In this document: positions 7,168 through 15,515 of the stretch, one piece after another
Layout of the letters: every line of letters begins with the position of its first letter
Position numbering within the stretch: position 1 is the first letter of the stretch
Assembly (NCBI GenBank): GCA_900544885.1
Contig: UQWU01000002.1
Location: 1-64,000, forward strand
Source of the DNA: an uncultured Phascolarctobacterium sp.
GTDB taxonomy: Bacteria; Bacillota; Negativicutes; Acidaminococcales; Acidaminococcaceae
DNA length: 64,000 bases
Direction: 5' to 3'
Program-made: the position numbers and the translations under genes
Notes under the pieces: generated by a model
What the model was told of the DNA's origin: nothing
The model's input: only the letters and a program-made list of their open reading frames with translations
The model's database searches: none

Positions 7168-7698
7168 TTATTTTTCTACTAAAGCCATGCCAGCTTCTAA
7201 AGCTTTTTTATTAGCTTCTTCAGTTCCTTTAGGAACACGGTTTAAAACAGCTTGGGTAATAGCTTCTTTGGATACGCATTTGGTCAGTGCTACAACTGCA
7301 CCTAAAGCAACAATATTAGCAAATAATGTTTTGCCGCAAACTGTATTAGCAGTATGGGTTATTGGCAGATCTACACGTTTACTGTAAGTTCCAGGTACTT
7401 CATGTACGAATAAGGTATCGGTAATAACTGTAGTGCTGGCATCACAGTCAGCGGTATATTTATTAGCTGCTTCCTGGCTCATAACCAGTAAAGTGTTCGG
7501 GCAGATTACACGACCGAAATGAATAGGTTCATCAGAAATGATGGCTTCTGCTTTAGAGGAGCCGCCACGAGCTTCGGGACCATAGGATTGAGATTGAACA
7601 GCCAGCTTGTCATCTAAGAGGGCAGCTTCAGCTAAAATAATGCCGGCTGTGATCAGACCTTGGCCACCGGTGCCGGAAAAACGAAAGCTTTGTCTCAT
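7168..7698 (-). CDS. korC: 2-oxoacid:ferredoxin oxidoreductase gamma subunit (KorC-like)
   Basis: Third structural subunit of the four-part enzyme that oxidatively decarboxylates a 2-oxoacid with CoA and ferredoxin. The 176-residue protein has the subunit signature FSGTGGQGLITAG near the N-terminus and the YGPEARGG segment. It lies two bases after korB in a compact minus-strand operon. 2-oxoglutarate is the likely substrate from subunit organisation; 2-oxoisovalerate is an alternative. Confidence 0.88.
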   Translation of the reverse strand: MRQSFRFSGTGGQGLITAGIILAEAALLDDKLAVQSQSYGPEARGGSSKAEAIISDEPIHFGRVICPNTLLVMSQEAANKYTADCDASTTVITDTLFVHEVPGTYSKRVDLPITHTANTVCGKTLFANIVALGAVVALTKCVSKEAITQAVLNRVPKGTEEANKKALEAGMALVEK

Positions 7699-7700
7699 GA

Positions 7701-8546
7701 TTATTTTCCCTCCTGTGCGCGTTTGATTAATTCATCATAAGCTGCGGTATATTCTTGAACGTCGTTATTTTCATAAAGAATACCGATGGGGAATTTGCCA
7801 GCAGCAATAGCTTCAGCTTTTTTATCTTCATCCATTCTGTCCCAAACAGCTTTAAGAACACCATGGTCACGTTGCCAAGCCATCATATCAGCAGGTCCGC
7901 CCATTTTATTTTGGCGACCAAAGGAAATCGGGCAGGCACTGACAACTTCGATAATGGAGAAGCCTTTGTGTGCAATACCTTTAGCAATAGCATCGACGAG
8001 CTGCGGAACATGGAAAGTTGTGCCGCGTGCAACGAAGGTAGCACCGGCAGCTTGTGCCAGAGCTAGCAGATTGAAACTTGGTTCAATAGTATTATACGGA
8101 GCGGTGGTTGCCTTAGAGCCGATAGGAGTCATCGGAGAATATTGACCACCAGTCATACCATAGATGCTGTTGTTATAAACAACTAAGGTTAAATCGATAT
8201 TGCGGCGTGCAGCATGGATTAAATGATTGCCGCCGATTGCGGTGCAGTCACCGTCGCCGCTGCAAACGATAACATTCAAATTAGGATTACCCATTTTTAC
8301 GCCAGTTGCAATAGGCAGTGCACGGCCATGCAAGGTATTGGCAGTGTTGAAATCAAGATAGCCGGAAGCACGGCTGGAACAACCGATACCGCTGATTACA
8401 GCAACATCGTCTTTTGCCAGACCCTGCTTATCAATAGCTTTTACAATTGCACCGGTGATAATACCATTACCGCAGCCGGGACACCAGATATGAGGCAGAC
8501 GACCCGGACGGAAATATTTATTAATTAAATCTTCCATTACACTCAT
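7701..8546 (-). CDS. korB: 2-oxoacid:ferredoxin oxidoreductase beta subunit, TPP-binding (KorB-like)
   Basis: Carries thiamine pyrophosphate and performs the decarboxylation. The 281-residue protein has HIWCPGCGNG at the N-terminus, a TPP/Mg2+ motif GDGDCTAIGGNHLIHAARRN, and NNSIYGMTGGQ after it. It sits between korA and korC with spacings of 23 and 2 bases. Several overlapping frames on the opposite strand are shadows of this gene. Confidence 0.92.
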   Translation of the reverse strand: MSVMEDLINKYFRPGRLPHIWCPGCGNGIITGAIVKAIDKQGLAKDDVAVISGIGCSSRASGYLDFNTANTLHGRALPIATGVKMGNPNLNVIVCSGDGDCTAIGGNHLIHAARRNIDLTLVVYNNSIYGMTGGQYSPMTPIGSKATTAPYNTIEPSFNLLALAQAAGATFVARGTTFHVPQLVDAIAKGIAHKGFSIIEVVSACPISFGRQNKMGGPADMMAWQRDHGVLKAVWDRMDEDKKAEAIAAGKFPIGILYENNDVQEYTAAYDELIKRAQEGK

Positions 8547-8569
8547 TCTATAATTCTCCTCTCATCTGA

Positions 8570-9709
8570 TTAGGCCATAGCCTTTTTGATTTCAGCTAAA
8601 AGCTGAGCAGGAGTAGCAGATTCATTGTCATATTTAGCATAGAGGCTTACAGGAACTTTGCCGGCTACTGCACGTTCTACTTCCAGAACATATTGGCCAC
8701 AGTTAAGCTCGTGTACCAAGATGCCTTTAACCTTACTTGCTAATTCTTGCATTTGTTTTTCAGCAAAAGGCCAGATAGTGATAGGACGTACAAAACCTAC
8801 TTTTAAACCTTCAGCACGAGCCATATCAACTGCTTCATATGCAGTACGGGCAGCACCGCCGAAAGCTACAACAGCAAATTCAGCATCTTCCATTTTATAG
8901 TTTTCAACTTGAACGATATCGTCAAGGTTATCTTCTAATTTAGTGCGCAAACGATCTTGAGCAGTTTTAGTAGCTGCACCAGTACCTTTGGGGAAACCTG
9001 TTTCATCGTGAATAAGGCCGGTTACATGCCAACGATAACCACTGCCGAAAGGAGCCATCGCCGGAACTTTAGAGCCCTCGTCACAGCCATAAGCCAAGTA
9101 GTCTTCAGGAGTACATTCTGGTTGTTTGCGTTCTGCTTGCGGAATATCATCATAATTATCTGGTAATTCGATTTTTTCACGCATATGGCCAATGATTTCA
9201 TCCATGAGGAGAATAACTGGGCAACGATATTTTTCAGATAAGGCAACTGCACGCAAAGTTAAATCGAAACATTCCGGAACACTGGATGGAGAAACAGTAA
9301 TCAGCCAGTGATCGCCGTGAGTACCCCAACGTGTTTGCATAACTTCACCTTGAGCTGGGGAGGTTGGTTGACCGGTAGCAGGACCAACACGTTGAACATC
9401 AACGATAACACAAGGGATTTCAGCGGAGCAAGCTAAGCCCAACATTTCTTGTTTCAAAGAAAAACCAGGGCCGCTAGTAGCAGTCATTGCTTTTTTGCCT
9501 GCCATAGATGCGCCGATAACAGTACCTAAACCAGCAATTTCATCTTCAGTTTGCATAAATTTACCGCCAACTTGAGGCAGGCGAAGTGCTAATTGTTCGG
9601 CAATTTCGGTGGAAGGGGTGATTGGATAACCACCGTAGAATTTTACACCAGCGGCAATCGCACCCTCAACAACTGCTTGGTTACCTTGTAACAGCAGAAT
9701 TCTTGACAT
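8570..9709 (-). CDS. korA: 2-oxoacid:ferredoxin oxidoreductase alpha subunit (KorA-like)
   Basis: Pyrimidine-binding and CoA-binding subunit of the oxidoreductase, 379 residues. It begins with QGNQAVVEGAIAAG and GGYPITPSTE, followed by the conserved TEDEIAGLGTVIGAS and ATSGPGFSLKQE segments and a C-terminal transketolase-C-like domain. The length and the separate small ferredoxin fit the KorDABC layout rather than single-chain PFOR. In an anaerobe it would link the TCA branch to reduced ferredoxin, possibly running reductively. Confidence 0.92.
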   Translation of the reverse strand: MSRILLLQGNQAVVEGAIAAGVKFYGGYPITPSTEIAEQLALRLPQVGGKFMQTEDEIAGLGTVIGASMAGKKAMTATSGPGFSLKQEMLGLACSAEIPCVIVDVQRVGPATGQPTSPAQGEVMQTRWGTHGDHWLITVSPSSVPECFDLTLRAVALSEKYRCPVILLMDEIIGHMREKIELPDNYDDIPQAERKQPECTPEDYLAYGCDEGSKVPAMAPFGSGYRWHVTGLIHDETGFPKGTGAATKTAQDRLRTKLEDNLDDIVQVENYKMEDAEFAVVAFGGAARTAYEAVDMARAEGLKVGFVRPITIWPFAEKQMQELASKVKGILVHELNCGQYVLEVERAVAGKVPVSLYAKYDNESATPAQLLAEIKKAMA

Positions 9710-9724
9710 AGGGACTTCACTCCT

Positions 9725-9907
9725 TTATTTATCTACAAAGATAGCATAATCAGGGCAACGCATTTCACATTGTCCGCAGTTAATACAATTTTCTTCAGCA
9801 ACGGCTTCGACCTTGCCTATTTCGCTGACTGCGAGAACTTTTTTCGGACAGAAAGCTGCACAAATACCGCAGCCTTTACAGCGCTCAGTAACTATTTTTA
9901 AGCTCAT
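9725..9907 (-). CDS. korD: 2[4Fe-4S] ferredoxin subunit of the oxidoreductase (KorD-like)
   Basis: A 60-residue electron carrier with two clusters: CKGCGICAAFCP and CINCGQCEMRCP, each CX2CX2CX3CP. It is the first gene of the operon and ends 15 bases before korA. A strong AAGGAGG lies upstream of the ATG. It would pass electrons from the TPP site to external ferredoxin. Confidence 0.93.
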   Translation of the reverse strand: MSLKIVTERCKGCGICAAFCPKKVLAVSEIGKVEAVAEENCINCGQCEMRCPDYAIFVDK

Positions 9908-9941
9908 ATGGTGACCTCCTTATGAATCCTTATAATTTGAA

Positions 9942-9962
9942 CAAAGCATATTGTTTGCTTTG
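9942..9962. promoter_or_regulatory. Inverted repeat in the korD-tetR divergent region
   Basis: CAAAGC-N9-GCTTTG lies between a minus-strand TATAAT-like box near 9970 and korD, and upstream of the divergent TetR gene. It is a plausible operator for that regulator, but there is no direct support. Confidence 0.3.
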
Positions 9963-10102
9963 CATATATTATAACAAAAATGTAGAATAATAGTATGACA
10001 TTTTAGCTAAATTTATTTTATTTATAGCTGGCATTTGTGTTTTTTATAAGATATAATAAAAAGTACTAATATGAACAGTTTTACAAGAACGGAGGAATTA
10101 AG

Positions 10103-10798
10103 GTGAAAATAGACGGGTCTCTTCCCAAGGATCAACGTATCTTGGCAGCTGCAGAAATTATTTTTTCTATGTATGGATATGAAAAAGCAACATTAGATCA
10201 GATTATTGCTTTAGCTGATGTGGGTAAAGGTACTGTTTATAAGTATTTTGGTAATAAAGAGCAGCTTTTTTATAAGTTGGTTATAGATCGGAACAATAAT
10301 TTTGTTAATAATCTGCGTCTTGCTGTAGCTGGTGCTGAGAATTTGGAGCAAAAATTATTAGCATACTTTAAAGAAATGGTGACTTTTTATTATGAGAATA
10401 GTACGCTGTGGCAGATTATTTGCTTTGAAATGCTTGGCGCAAGCAATACTTGTCGTGTAGTAAAAAAAGATGGTAGCTATAAAGTTGTGCCACGTTATGG
10501 ACAAATAGAGATTTCCGAAGATTTAAAGGAACGCATCTTACGTTATCATGCTCTTTTGAAAGAAGAATATGTTATTTTAGAAAATATCGTGGCGGACGCT
10601 ATAAAAAATGGTGTGATGAAGCACAATAGCGATACAGAAATTTCAAGCAAATATTTATTTTTTGGTGTAGCGATGAGCATTTTTAATCCTACACAATCTT
10701 TAAAAGATAAAATGCCCGTTAATGAGGCTGCAGAAATTATCGTAGATCGTTTTTTATATGGCGAAAGTGCTTTGCCTAGACCGAAAGAGATATTTTAA
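10103..10798 (+). CDS. TetR/AcrR family transcriptional regulator
   Basis: A 231-residue one-component regulator. The N-terminal HTH domain shows RILAAAEIIFSMYGYEKATL and the recognition segment VGKGTVYKYFGNKEQLFYKLV; the remainder is a helical ligand-binding domain with no recognisable effector. The start is GTG at 10103, seven bases after GGAGG (10091-10095). A TATAAT (10052-10057) lies upstream. It is divergent from korDABC and followed by a terminator, so its targets may be itself, the kor operon, or distant genes such as the tolC/lipoprotein pair, which carry TetR-like operators. Confidence 0.9.
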   Translation: MKIDGSLPKDQRILAAAEIIFSMYGYEKATLDQIIALADVGKGTVYKYFGNKEQLFYKLVIDRNNNFVNNLRLAVAGAENLEQKLLAYFKEMVTFYYENSTLWQIICFEMLGASNTCRVVKKDGSYKVVPRYGQIEISEDLKERILRYHALLKEEYVILENIVADAIKNGVMKHNSDTEISSKYLFFGVAMSIFNPTQSLKDKMPVNEAAEIIVDRFLYGESALPRPKEIF

Positions 10799-10808
10799 AA
10801 TGAAGAAA

Positions 10809-10854
10809 GGCAGAAAAATTTTCTCGTAATCAAGAGAAGATGTTTCTGCCTTTT
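10809..10854 (+). terminator. Terminator of the tetR gene
   Basis: GGCAGAAA/TTTCTGCC with an inner TTCTC/GAGAA pair, followed by TTTT. The open frame beginning at 10840 starts inside this hairpin, so that start is not credible. Confidence 0.8.
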
Positions 10855-10878
10855 ATGTTTATTCGAAAGGAGTATGTT

Positions 10879-11109
10879 ATGCAAGAGAAAAAATGGACGA
10901 TGAATGTTGATTTCAATGTTCCGATAGACTTTCCTGTACCTGATGATGTGCAAGAGTTAATGAATAGATTAGAACATCTTTTCTTAAACATTGAATTGCC
11001 TTCACGTCAGTTTACTTTATATGGTGCAGGTAAGGATACAGATAGTTATTTCTTTTATGAATGTGAATTTCGTTTACGTCGAGATGAATTAGGCGAGAGA
11101 ATTTTTTGA
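10879..11109 (+). CDS. Small hypothetical protein, apparently cut short by a frameshift
   Basis: A 76-residue acidic protein with no family I recognise. The ATG at 10879 is preceded by AAAGGAG at a good distance; the longer frame from 10840 is excluded by the terminator there. Reading ends at a TGA directly after a run of six T (11102-11107). Moving +1 at this run gives 25 more residues (EHIQKGDMTEEQRDILRLRY then YPDFA) that join sensibly to ...RRDELGERIF. The intact protein would be about 101 residues. The ending may reflect a real mutation, a homopolymer read error or programmed +1 slippage at TTT-TGA. Confidence 0.6.
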   Translation: MQEKKWTMNVDFNVPIDFPVPDDVQELMNRLEHLFLNIELPSRQFTLYGAGKDTDSYFFYECEFRLRRDELGERIF

Positions 11110-11185
11110 ACATATACAAAAAGGAGATATGACGGAGGAACAAAGAGATATTTTGCGGCTTAGATATTATCCTGATTTTGCATAA
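11110..11185 (+). other. Frame-shifted continuation of the 10879 gene
   Basis: The +1 frame after the T6 run stays open to TAA at 11183-11185 and is amphipathic and charged like the upstream part. An ATG inside it (11129) with AAGGAGA before it could also start an 18-residue peptide. I think a broken single gene is more likely than a second gene. Confidence 0.45.
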
Positions 11186-11186
11186 A

Positions 11187-11996
11187 CTATTCAATAATGC
11201 GCCTTTCCAAAGTCATAAGGTAATCTTGACGATTTTGTTCTGATAAATAACTAGTCATATCATTTTGATAAATAGGGCCTGTTGTTGGAGCGATATCTTT
11301 TAATTCTTCATAAAACTTTTTATATTCCTGACGTAGATTAGCATAGGAACTACGCACATATTTTTTCGCATAGCGTCCGGAAGGGCGGATATGTAGATAT
11401 TTGCTGCGGACAGCACGACGGATACGAGAAGATAAATAGGTCGTTTTAAAAGTTTCTTTTTCCACACTATCAGTACTGACGATTTCGCCTGTAGTAAAAT
11501 CATCATAATAATTGTGCTCATAAACATATTCAAAATGTTTGCTGAGGGTTTCAAAAGCGGTTTTATCATCGGTACTAGTAACTTTATCACTTAAAATAAA
11601 GTACATTTCGTCGCAGTATTCGATTTTTATAGTGTCTTCTTCAATTTCTAGTGAAGCTTCTGCTAATTTCAAAGTATTTTGTAACAAGCGACGACGACGT
11701 GTGAGCAATTTTATTTCATGATTAAGTTTTTTATCTTTTTCTTTCAACATGGCTACAAAATTTTCTGTATCACGATGTTTGATGTATTCCCCGATTTCAT
11801 CAAGGGATAAGCCTACTTCTTTTAGAGTAGCAATCAGGTCAAACATGTACATCTGATTTAAGGAATAATAGCGATAGCCATTGCTGGAAACTTGTGCTGG
11901 TTTGAGAATTCCGATGTCATCATAATGGAATAAAGTATCTTTAGTTGTATTGCATAATTTAGCGAATGCACCGCTTTTAAATAATTTTTGGGCCAT
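11187..11996 (-). CDS. MerR family regulator of the adjacent SMR efflux pair
   Basis: A 269-residue activator. The N-terminal winged HTH (about 1-70) has KLFKSGAFAKLCNTTKDTLF followed by HYDDIGILKPA and NGYRYYS, then a long coiled-coil dimerisation helix and a C-terminal effector domain of about 150 residues, as in BmrR-type multidrug sensors. It is divergent from the SMR genes, and its own start is about 25 bases from the operator, so it likely represses itself and activates the pair when it binds a drug or polyamine. The ligand cannot be read from sequence. Confidence 0.88.
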   Translation of the reverse strand: MAQKLFKSGAFAKLCNTTKDTLFHYDDIGILKPAQVSSNGYRYYSLNQMYMFDLIATLKEVGLSLDEIGEYIKHRDTENFVAMLKEKDKKLNHEIKLLTRRRRLLQNTLKLAEASLEIEEDTIKIEYCDEMYFILSDKVTSTDDKTAFETLSKHFEYVYEHNYYDDFTTGEIVSTDSVEKETFKTTYLSSRIRRAVRSKYLHIRPSGRYAKKYVRSSYANLRQEYKKFYEELKDIAPTTGPIYQNDMTSYLSEQNRQDYLMTLERRIIE

Positions 11997-12017
11997 AAAT
12001 GCCTCCTTTTTACCCCC

Positions 12018-12048
12018 TTGACTATGGTGTTACACTATAGTTTATCAT
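12018..12048 (+). promoter_or_regulatory. MerR-type promoter with 19-bp spacer and central dyad
   Basis: TTGACT (12018-12023) and TATCAT (12043-12048) are 19 bases apart, the hallmark of MerR-activated promoters. Centred between them is a 21-bp near-perfect palindrome (12021-12041; arms ACTAT.GTGT / ACAC.ATAGT, one mismatched pair). This is the expected binding site of the divergent MerR protein. Confidence 0.88.
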
Positions 12049-12094
12049 AATATTAGAGATGAAATATGCTCTAATATTGAAAGGGTGACTTTTT

Positions 12095-12451
12095 ATGAAA
12101 AACGTGTATATGTTATTGGGTGCCATTATTTTAGAGATTTTTGGCACGTGTCTGACGAAATTTTTGTTAATGAAAGATTTAGCCGGAACTCATTTGGTAA
12201 TGCCTATTTTCTTACTTTGCTCTTACTATTGCCTTAGTAAAGCAATCCGTACAATTCCTATCAGCATTGCTTATGCAGCTTGGGAAGGCTTGGGCTTAAT
12301 CCTGACTACCATTGTTGCTTGCTGCTTCTTCCATGAACATATGCCGATGGCAAAAATCATCGCTTTTGTTCTGATTATCGGCGGTTTGGTTATGCTGGAA
12401 CAAGGTACTTCTGTTGCGGTTGCGAAAGGCGGTGAGGTACATGGACACTAA
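12095..12451 (+). CDS. SMR family small multidrug/polyamine transporter, subunit 1
   Basis: A 118-residue inner-membrane protein with four hydrophobic helices. The conserved membrane-embedded Glu is present in helix 1 (GAIILEIFGT, about residue 14), and helix 3 has AYAAWEGLGLI, the SMR W-x-G region. It overlaps the second SMR gene, so the two are probably an obligate heteromer like MdtIJ or EbrAB. It exports cationic drugs, guanidinium-like compounds or polyamines in exchange for protons. Confidence 0.88.
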   Translation: MKNVYMLLGAIILEIFGTCLTKFLLMKDLAGTHLVMPIFLLCSYYCLSKAIRTIPISIAYAAWEGLGLILTTIVACCFFHEHMPMAKIIAFVLIIGGLVMLEQGTSVAVAKGGEVHGH

Positions 12452-12767
12452 GCTAGTCGCACTGTTTTTTATAGCTCTGGCTGTAGTAATGGATGTTTTA
12501 GCAAATATATGCATTAAAAAATCTTGCGGTTTGAAAAACAAGAAATATGCAGTACTTTCCGTACTTTTGATTATCGGCTTCTGTTTCTCTATTACTGAAG
12601 CTATTCGTCGTATGGATCTAAGCATAGCCTATGCAATGTTTGGTGCGTTGGGCCTGATTTCCACAACTATCGTAGATAAATTGCTGTTTGGGTTAAGAAT
12701 CGGCGGCTTGGGTATAGCCGGTATGATTTCTGTTGTGGGCGGAATAGTTATGATGAAACTCGCTTAA
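12441..12767 (+). CDS. SMR family transporter, subunit 2 (Asp in place of the helix-1 Glu)
   Basis: A 108-residue four-helix SMR protein. The ATG at 12441 (after GGTGAGG) overlaps the end of subunit 1 by 11 bases; the open frame begins upstream at 12414 but that start has no RBS. Where other SMR proteins carry the essential proton/drug-binding Glu, this subunit reads ALAVVMDVLANI, with Asp about residue 16. Asymmetric pairs in which the subunits differ at this site are consistent with a functional heterodimer, but the substitution is unusual. Confidence 0.85.
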   Translation: MDTKLVALFFIALAVVMDVLANICIKKSCGLKNKKYAVLSVLLIIGFCFSITEAIRRMDLSIAYAMFGALGLISTTIVDKLLFGLRIGGLGIAGMISVVGGIVMMKLA

Positions 12768-12823
12768 AGAAGAAGGAGGAGTGACTTATCTTCTGGGAAT
12801 TTAAATTAATCGACAAAGATGAT

Positions 12824-12872
12824 AAAAACCTGCTGTTGCAATTAAGTATGATTGCTGACAGCAGGTTTTTTT
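12824..12872. terminator. Bidirectional terminator between the SMR operon and the flavin reductase gene
   Basis: CCTGCTGT (12829-12836) pairs with ACAGCAGG (12858-12865), with an inner GCAAT/ATTGC pair; T7 on the plus strand and AAAA on the other side. Confidence 0.85.
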
Positions 12873-12883
12873 GTTTACCTTGT

Positions 12884-13387
12884 TTAGTCTTCAATATAAG
12901 CGGCAGTAATGATACCGGTATAATAAATATGCCAATCATTATTGCTGTACCAACGGTCTGTTAAAGGTTGGTCAAGACGTTCTCCGTTCATCGTATGTAT
13001 ATCCACGATACGGCATTCTAGATGTAAGCCACAACCTTGAATGATAGGTGCAGCTACTGTTTTACCAGGAAGAGTAATGAGTTTTGCTTCTTGGAATTTG
13101 TTTAAATCGCGGCCTGATTTTGTACCGCAGATTTTCATTGCTTCGGCAAAATCACCTTTTATAGGAAGACTGACGGTAAAAACAGGATTACTGTCTATTA
13201 ATTCTTTTGTATATCGGCTTTGACGAACCATGACGGTGAATACTGGATGACCCCACATGAAACCAAGGCTGCCCCAGCCGATAGCCATAGTATTTTCTTT
13301 ATTATTAGCAGAAGTATTTAGAAAAGCACCTTTGGCAAGTGTTTTTAAAATTTCTTCACTATGCTCAAAAACATTAATATCTTGCAT
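12884..13387 (-). CDS. Flavin reductase-like FMN-binding split-barrel protein
   Basis: A 167-residue cytoplasmic protein of the flavin reductase-like family. Features are the N-terminal KGAFLNTS stretch, NTMAIGWGSLGFMWGHPVFT (substrate/FMN region) and SRYTKELI with NPVFTVSLP. AAGGAGG precedes the ATG. Members use FMN and either reduce free flavin or serve as oxygen-scavenging or electron-transfer partners; the exact role is not predictable. It is a single gene closed by the shared terminator. Confidence 0.82.
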   Translation of the reverse strand: MQDINVFEHSEEILKTLAKGAFLNTSANNKENTMAIGWGSLGFMWGHPVFTVMVRQSRYTKELIDSNPVFTVSLPIKGDFAEAMKICGTKSGRDLNKFQEAKLITLPGKTVAAPIIQGCGLHLECRIVDIHTMNGERLDQPLTDRWYSNNDWHIYYTGIITAAYIED

Positions 13388-13513
13388 AACAAAATCCTCC
13401 TTATTTGCAATAAAGTATGGGCAATATCCAATATAATATTATAATACTTTCTATAAGAATTGATAGAATATTATTGCAAGAAAAAGTAAAATTTTATTAA
13501 ATTTTTATGATAT

Positions 13514-14809
13514 TCAATTATCGGATTTGCAGAAGAAAATAAAGATTATTACACATACAAGCATCAGTACAGGATAGTACAGATACGGCAGAATATCTAG
13601 CGGTGTCAATTTAGTGAGTGCTGCGGCAGATAGCAGTTGAGCACCATAAGGTAAAAGACCTTGACCAACAGAAGCGAAAATATCCAATAAAGAAGCAGTG
13701 CGTTTAGCGGAAATTTTATAGGTTTCAGAAATTTTCTTAGCTAAAGGTCCTGCTAATACGATTGCGATGGTATTATTAGCAGTAGCGATGTCCATCATTA
13801 AAGCCAGGGAGCCGATGCCGACTTGAGCACCTTTGACACCGCCAACGTGACTTTGTACAGTATTTAAAATCCAAGCAAAACCACCATTTAAACGCACTAA
13901 AGCAGAAATACAGGATGCTAAAATAGCGATAATAGCAATTTCATACATTGCACTCAGGCCGGAACTGGTGAGTGTTAAAATTTTGCTGCTAGCAAAACTA
14001 CCGGTATATAAGCCTACAAAGATGGAAATGATAGTACCACCGCCGAGAAGAGCAAATACGTTGACGCCTGCTAAAGCACCGATGAGGATTAAAAGATAAG
14101 GTACTACTTGAATAAAATTATAATCTAAATTAGCTGCATTATGATAAGAACTGCCACTGCCGATAAAATAGAAAATTGCTGCAGTAATAATAGCGGCCGG
14201 CAGGACAATAGCAAAGTTAGCTTTAAATTTATCTTTCATTTCGCAGCCTTGAGTACGAACTGCTGCGATAGTAGTATCAGAAATCATGGAAAGGTTATCA
14301 CCGAACATAGCACCGCAGACAACCGCACCGATGCACAAAGCCATTTCGTAGCCGGTTTTTTGGCTGATGTCTACTGCAATAGGTGCTAAAGCTGCAATAG
14401 TACCACAGGAAGTACCCATGGAGATGGAAATAAAGCAGCCCATCAAGAATAAACCCATAACTGCTAAATGAACAGGGATAAACGAAAGAGCAAAATTTAC
14501 AGTACTGGTTACGCCACCTGCTGCACTGACAACAGCGGAGAAAATGCCTGCTAACAGGTAGATAATACACATGGTAATGATATTTACATCACCTGCACCA
14601 CTAGCAGCTACATAAAGCTTTTGTTCAAAAGTATATTTTTTATTTTGCAGCAATGCTACGATTAATGCTAATAAGAAGGCTAGAGTGGTAGGCATTAAAT
14701 AGAAATCACCGGTCAATAAGCCACTGCCAACAAACAAAATAATAAATACTGCAATTGGAAGCAGAGCCATAATGCTTTTTTCGTCCTCATGCTTTAATAG
14801 TTTTTCCAT
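13514..14809 (-). CDS. NhaC-type Na+/H+ antiporter (ion transporter superfamily)
   Basis: A 431-residue inner-membrane protein with about eleven hydrophobic segments. It shows the NhaC-family core: SMGTSCGTIAALAPIAVDIS, an AMFGDNLSMISDTTIAA stretch, and the C-terminal LLDIFASVGQGLLPYGAQ segment. It could exchange sodium for protons, although relatives transport malate-lactate or amino acids. AAGGGG lies upstream of the ATG. It is monocistronic and transcribed away from gatCAB. Confidence 0.85.
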   Translation of the reverse strand: MEKLLKHEDEKSIMALLPIAVFIILFVGSGLLTGDFYLMPTTLAFLLALIVALLQNKKYTFEQKLYVAASGAGDVNIITMCIIYLLAGIFSAVVSAAGGVTSTVNFALSFIPVHLAVMGLFLMGCFISISMGTSCGTIAALAPIAVDISQKTGYEMALCIGAVVCGAMFGDNLSMISDTTIAAVRTQGCEMKDKFKANFAIVLPAAIITAAIFYFIGSGSSYHNAANLDYNFIQVVPYLLILIGALAGVNVFALLGGGTIISIFVGLYTGSFASSKILTLTSSGLSAMYEIAIIAILASCISALVRLNGGFAWILNTVQSHVGGVKGAQVGIGSLALMMDIATANNTIAIVLAGPLAKKISETYKISAKRTASLLDIFASVGQGLLPYGAQLLSAAALTKLTPLDILPYLYYPVLMLVCVIIFIFFCKSDN

Positions 14810-15212
14810 TGTTATATATTCCCCTTAAAATTAAATTTTTACTCTCCTTGAAGAATGGACAGAAGTTCTTCTACAAGCGAGCTTTAATACTAGTCTTTAA
14901 TATCATATCAAATTTTTTACGGTTTGCCTATTAGTTTCTGAAAATTAAGTCATAGATATGTCAAATTTTAGATAATTGAAAGAATGGAGGCTGCTTCTTC
15001 ACAAAACTAATAATAGACAGAAATATACATGCTCATCATGAATGAGGTTAGGAAAGACGGTGTAAGGGGTAGAGCAAATAGACTAATATACATTTTAGCA
15101 ATTATCTACAAGCAATATTAGAGGGTAAACATACCTTTTTTCGTATTAATGTGATATAATAAAACAGGTTATTTATAAAATTAATAATTAATGTTTATAG
15201 GATGGTGAAAAA
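14810..15212. other. 403-bp intergenic region between nhaC-like and gatC
   Basis: The region must hold divergent promoters. On the plus strand an extended -10 (TGATATAAT, 15152-15160) fits gatC. A 27-codon open frame at 15038-15121 has no RBS and is not called. I see no riboswitch, repeat or tRNA in it. Confidence 0.5.
15152..15160 (+). promoter_or_regulatory. Extended -10 promoter of gatCAB
   Basis: TGATATAAT about 50 bases before the gatC ATG, with no clear -35 box. Confidence 0.5.
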
Positions 15213-15500
15213 ATGAAAGTATCTGCTGAAGACGTTAAGCACATCGCACAACTTTCTCGTTTAACCGTTCCCGAATCCGAAATGGAACTTTTCACGGAAC
15301 AGTTTAACCAGATTCTTAACTATGCCGATATTCTTGAAAAACTTGATACCACCGGTATCGAACCTACACCGTATGTATTGCCCGTTAGCAACGTACTGCG
15401 CGAAGATGAAGTAAAAGAAGGCCTTTCTCATGAGGACGCTTTGTTGAACGCTCCTGCTGTTCATAACGATGGCTTCAAAGTACCGCGTGTAATTGAGTAA
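15213..15500 (+). CDS. gatC: Glutamyl/aspartyl-tRNA amidotransferase subunit C
   Basis: A 95-residue stabilising belt around GatA in the amidotransferase. It opens with EDVKHIAQLSRLTVPESEME and has the family segment FNQILNYADILEKLDT and P(T)PYVLPV, ending with VPRVIE. It heads gatCAB with 15 bases to gatA. GatCAB converts misacylated Glu-tRNA(Gln) and/or Asp-tRNA(Asn), so this organism should lack at least one of the direct synthetases. Confidence 0.96.
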   Translation: MKVSAEDVKHIAQLSRLTVPESEMELFTEQFNQILNYADILEKLDTTGIEPTPYVLPVSNVLREDEVKEGLSHEDALLNAPAVHNDGFKVPRVIE

Positions 15501-15515
15501 GAAGGAGGCATTACT

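Noticed and set aside
10840..10878. Upstream start for the small gene at 10879
   Set aside because: It lies inside the tetR terminator and lacks an RBS; 10879 has AAAGGAG.
12780..12803. GTG-started peptide after an AAGGAGGAG in the SMR 3' region
   Set aside because: It is only seven codons long, followed by the terminator; the RBS-like match may be chance or a remnant.
15038..15121. 27-codon open frame between nhaC-like and gatC
   Set aside because: No RBS and no similarity that I recognise.
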